Assembly (NCBI GenBank): GCA_021823425.1
Contig: JAKANX010000002.1
Span: forward strand, 1 to 23,098
DNA: 23,098 nucleotides
Source: Microcaldota archaeon
Lineage (GTDB): Archaea; Micrarchaeota; Micrarchaeia; Anstonellales; Bilamarchaeaceae
Direction: 5' to 3'
This document shows positions 21,683-23,098 of the stretch, in pieces. Both the position numbers and the translations under genes were made by a program. Positions within the stretch are counted from its first letter, which is position 1; every line of letters starts with the position of its first letter. The notes under the pieces were generated by a model. The model was not told the origin of the DNA, made no database searches, and saw only the letters and a list, made by a program, of their open reading frames with translations.

Positions 21683-22156
21683 ATGCCAGACTACACGTTC
21701 CATCCCTACCCGGTGATAAGCGTCTCCAAGTCGGTCCTTTTCCTTGCGGTTTCCGTAATTGCAATCGCGTTTTTCCATGACACGATCGGGGATTTCCTGA
21801 TTCCGCTCCTTGGGGCGGCAATCATCATTGCCGCACTCTTCATAGTGCGCGCCAACATGATTGCGCAGGCCTGCTCCATAACGCTGGGCGAAGACGGGAT
21901 ACGGTACAGGTTCGGCATAATGAGCAAGCACGAGTACGTCCTGCCGTACCCGAGGATTACCGAGGCGAGGTTCACGCAGGGCGTCCTGGACCAGACGTTC
22001 GGAATAGGCCTCCTGAGCGTGGACACGGCCGGCGAGTACGACAAGCCCATGCGGATTGCCGGAGTCAGGATGGCGGACATACGGGCCACGCTGGACATGG
22101 TGAACAGGATGGCAAACGCGCGGGAGCCGCCTCCTGAAACGCAAAAAAAGGCCTGA
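21683..22156 (+). CDS. Membrane protein with bacterial PH-like domain (bPH_2/DUF304)
   Basis: The 157-residue product has a short cytoplasmic N-terminus and two membrane helices (about residues 17-31 and 38-55). A bPH_2-like beta domain follows: ITLGEDGIRYRFGIMSKHEYVLPYPRI, then TQGVLDQTFGIGLLSVDTAG, which matches the rrG/pY-x-x-I...D-x-x-fG pattern of YdbS/YdbT-type proteins. Its function is unknown; PH-like domains of this type are membrane-associated and may sense envelope stress. It ends in a Glu/Pro/Lys-rich tail. It lies 22 bases upstream of the permease gene on the same strand, so the two may be co-transcribed. Confidence 0.78.
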   Translation: MPDYTFHPYPVISVSKSVLFLAVSVIAIAFFHDTIGDFLIPLLGAAIIIAALFIVRANMIAQACSITLGEDGIRYRFGIMSKHEYVLPYPRITEARFTQGVLDQTFGIGLLSVDTAGEYDKPMRIAGVRMADIRATLDMVNRMANAREPPPETQKKA

Positions 22157-22178
22157 TTTCCAAAATCCCGGTGAATTC

Positions 22179-23098
22179 ATGGCCAAATTAAAAAGGACCG
22201 TGGGGCTCTTCGGGGCCGCGTCAGTGGGGATAGCGAACATAATAGGCGCGGGGATATTCGTTGTAAGCGGGGTCGCCGCGGGCCTGGCGGGGCCTTCGGT
22301 CATGCTCTCTTTCCTGATTGCGGGCTTCATAGCCCTGCTCACCGCGCTCTCTTCTGCCGAGCTCTCCTCATTCATCACCGAGACCGGGGCGAGCTATGCG
22401 TACACCAAGAAGGCATTCGGAAGGTTCTGGAGCTTCCTTGTGGGCTGGTTCAAGTATTTCGATTACATAGTGGGCGCGGCTGCCGTTTCCGTGGGCTTCG
22501 CGGCGTATTTTTCCGAGCTCTTCGGCCTTAGCGGGGCGCTGCCGCTCGTCCTTTCCGCAGCCGGGCTTCCAATAGTGTTCGCCATCCTGAACATTATAGG
22601 GGTGAGGGAGACCGCGAACGCAACTGCGGGGATGGTGTTCATCAAGATATTCGCGCTCGTCCTTCTTCTCCTTGTGGGCGGCTCGTACCTCGCGCAGCAC
22701 TTCAGCCTCGCGCAATTCACCCCGTTTTTCCCCAACGGCCTGGACGGCACGCTCAACGGCACCGCGATAATATTCTTCGCTTTCCTGGGCTTCAACACCG
22801 TAACCATGATGTCCGAGGAGACCAAGAACCCCAAGAAAACGATACCGAACGCGCTCATGCTCGCTTTCGCGGTCTCTTTCGTGCTATATATGGGCGTAGC
22901 CGCAATAGAGGTTGGGGTGCTGGACTGGCGCATTTTGGGAACGAGCGCATCCCCTCTTGCCGATGTGGCCGCGGTAGTGTCGCAGAACCGGCTTTTCCTG
23001 GACTTGATATCGTTTTCGGCGCTAATAGCGACGGGCTCGGTGGTTCTCAGCTCCATTACAGGCGGGAGCAGGGCGGGCTTCGCGATGAGCAGGGACGG
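22179..23098 (+). CDS. Amino acid permease of the APC superfamily (3' end outside window)
   Basis: The first 306 codons of an APC-superfamily secondary transporter are present; the frame is open to the right edge. GGTGA lies 4 bases before the ATG at 22179. The first membrane helix has the substrate-binding signature GIANIIGAGIFVVSG. The loop GASYAYTKKAFGRFWSFLVGW and the motif FLGFNTVTMMSEETKNPKKTIPNA are standard for APC-family amino acid/polyamine permeases. About eight hydrophobic segments are visible of an expected 12. Substrate cannot be predicted; import of an amino acid with proton symport or an antiporter mode would be usual. Its neighbour upstream is the PH-like membrane protein. 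Confidence 0.93.
   Translation, partial: MAKLKRTVGLFGAASVGIANIIGAGIFVVSGVAAGLAGPSVMLSFLIAGFIALLTALSSAELSSFITETGASYAYTKKAFGRFWSFLVGWFKYFDYIVGAAAVSVGFAAYFSELFGLSGALPLVLSAAGLPIVFAILNIIGVRETANATAGMVFIKIFALVLLLLVGGSYLAQHFSLAQFTPFFPNGLDGTLNGTAIIFFAFLGFNTVTMMSEETKNPKKTIPNALMLAFAVSFVLYMGVAAIEVGVLDWRILGTSASPLADVAAVVSQNRLFLDLISFSALIATGSVVLSSITGGSRAGFAMSRD

Noticed and set aside
1..23098. tRNA genes, CRISPR arrays, insertion sequences
   Set aside because: Reading both strands I saw no T-loop/acceptor pairing, no regularly spaced direct repeats and no transposase or terminal inverted repeats.

Overview
The window looks archaeal. It has TATA-box promoters (several at leaderless spacing), GGTGA/GGAGG-type ribosome binding sites, a type IV pilin with the archaeal class III signal peptide (KGQAALDFLMTYGWA), a FlaI/TadA-like ATPase with two TadC/FlaJ-like membrane proteins, and lipobox-bearing surface proteins. 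High GC, tight gene packing and the pilus-locus style (a VWA-bearing pilin followed by tiny pilin-like proteins) suggest a DPANN lineage such as Micrarchaeota or Diapherotrites. That placement is an inference; no rRNA gene is present. I found no tRNA, CRISPR array or insertion sequence.

Layout. (1) 1-4371, mixed surface and housekeeping genes: a DUF4256 gene cut by the window edge; a minus-strand pair of a lipoprotein and an exported PHP-type metallophosphoesterase; a small secreted protein followed by a GNRA-capped terminator-like hairpin; a lipoprotein FKBP-type prolyl isomerase; and a convergent histidine phosphatase. (2) 4421-14480, a pilus locus. A major pilin gene runs leftward from a strong TATA box. 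Facing away from it is a ten-gene, nearly gapless operon: KaiC-like ATPase, a 789-residue pilin-anchored protein with two Ig-like repeats and a VWA domain, four small pilin-like or single-pass proteins, a CBS-wHTH protein, the assembly ATPase and two T2SSF-domain platform proteins. No prepilin peptidase is in the window. (3) 14481-17198, stress and redox genes: a YdeI-like remnant and an MDR oxidoreductase, both with apparent frameshifts, then an MsrB-MsrA fusion and a DUF333 lipoprotein. (4) 17199-23098: uvrB, a large M1 aminopeptidase, a bacterial-PH-domain membrane protein, and an APC-family permease cut by the right edge.

The most interesting unit is the pilus operon. Its KaiC-like ATPase may act as the ArlH (FlaH) protein does in the archaellum. 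The CBS-wHTH protein may pass adenine-nucleotide status to the adjacent assembly ATPase. The VWA protein looks like a pilus tip adhesin whose metal-binding domain is split by a roughly 115-residue insert. All three roles are inferences from sequence and gene order.

Two genes, at about 14690 and 15645, have recognisable C-termini in the wrong frame. They are either recently decayed genes or single-base assembly errors.
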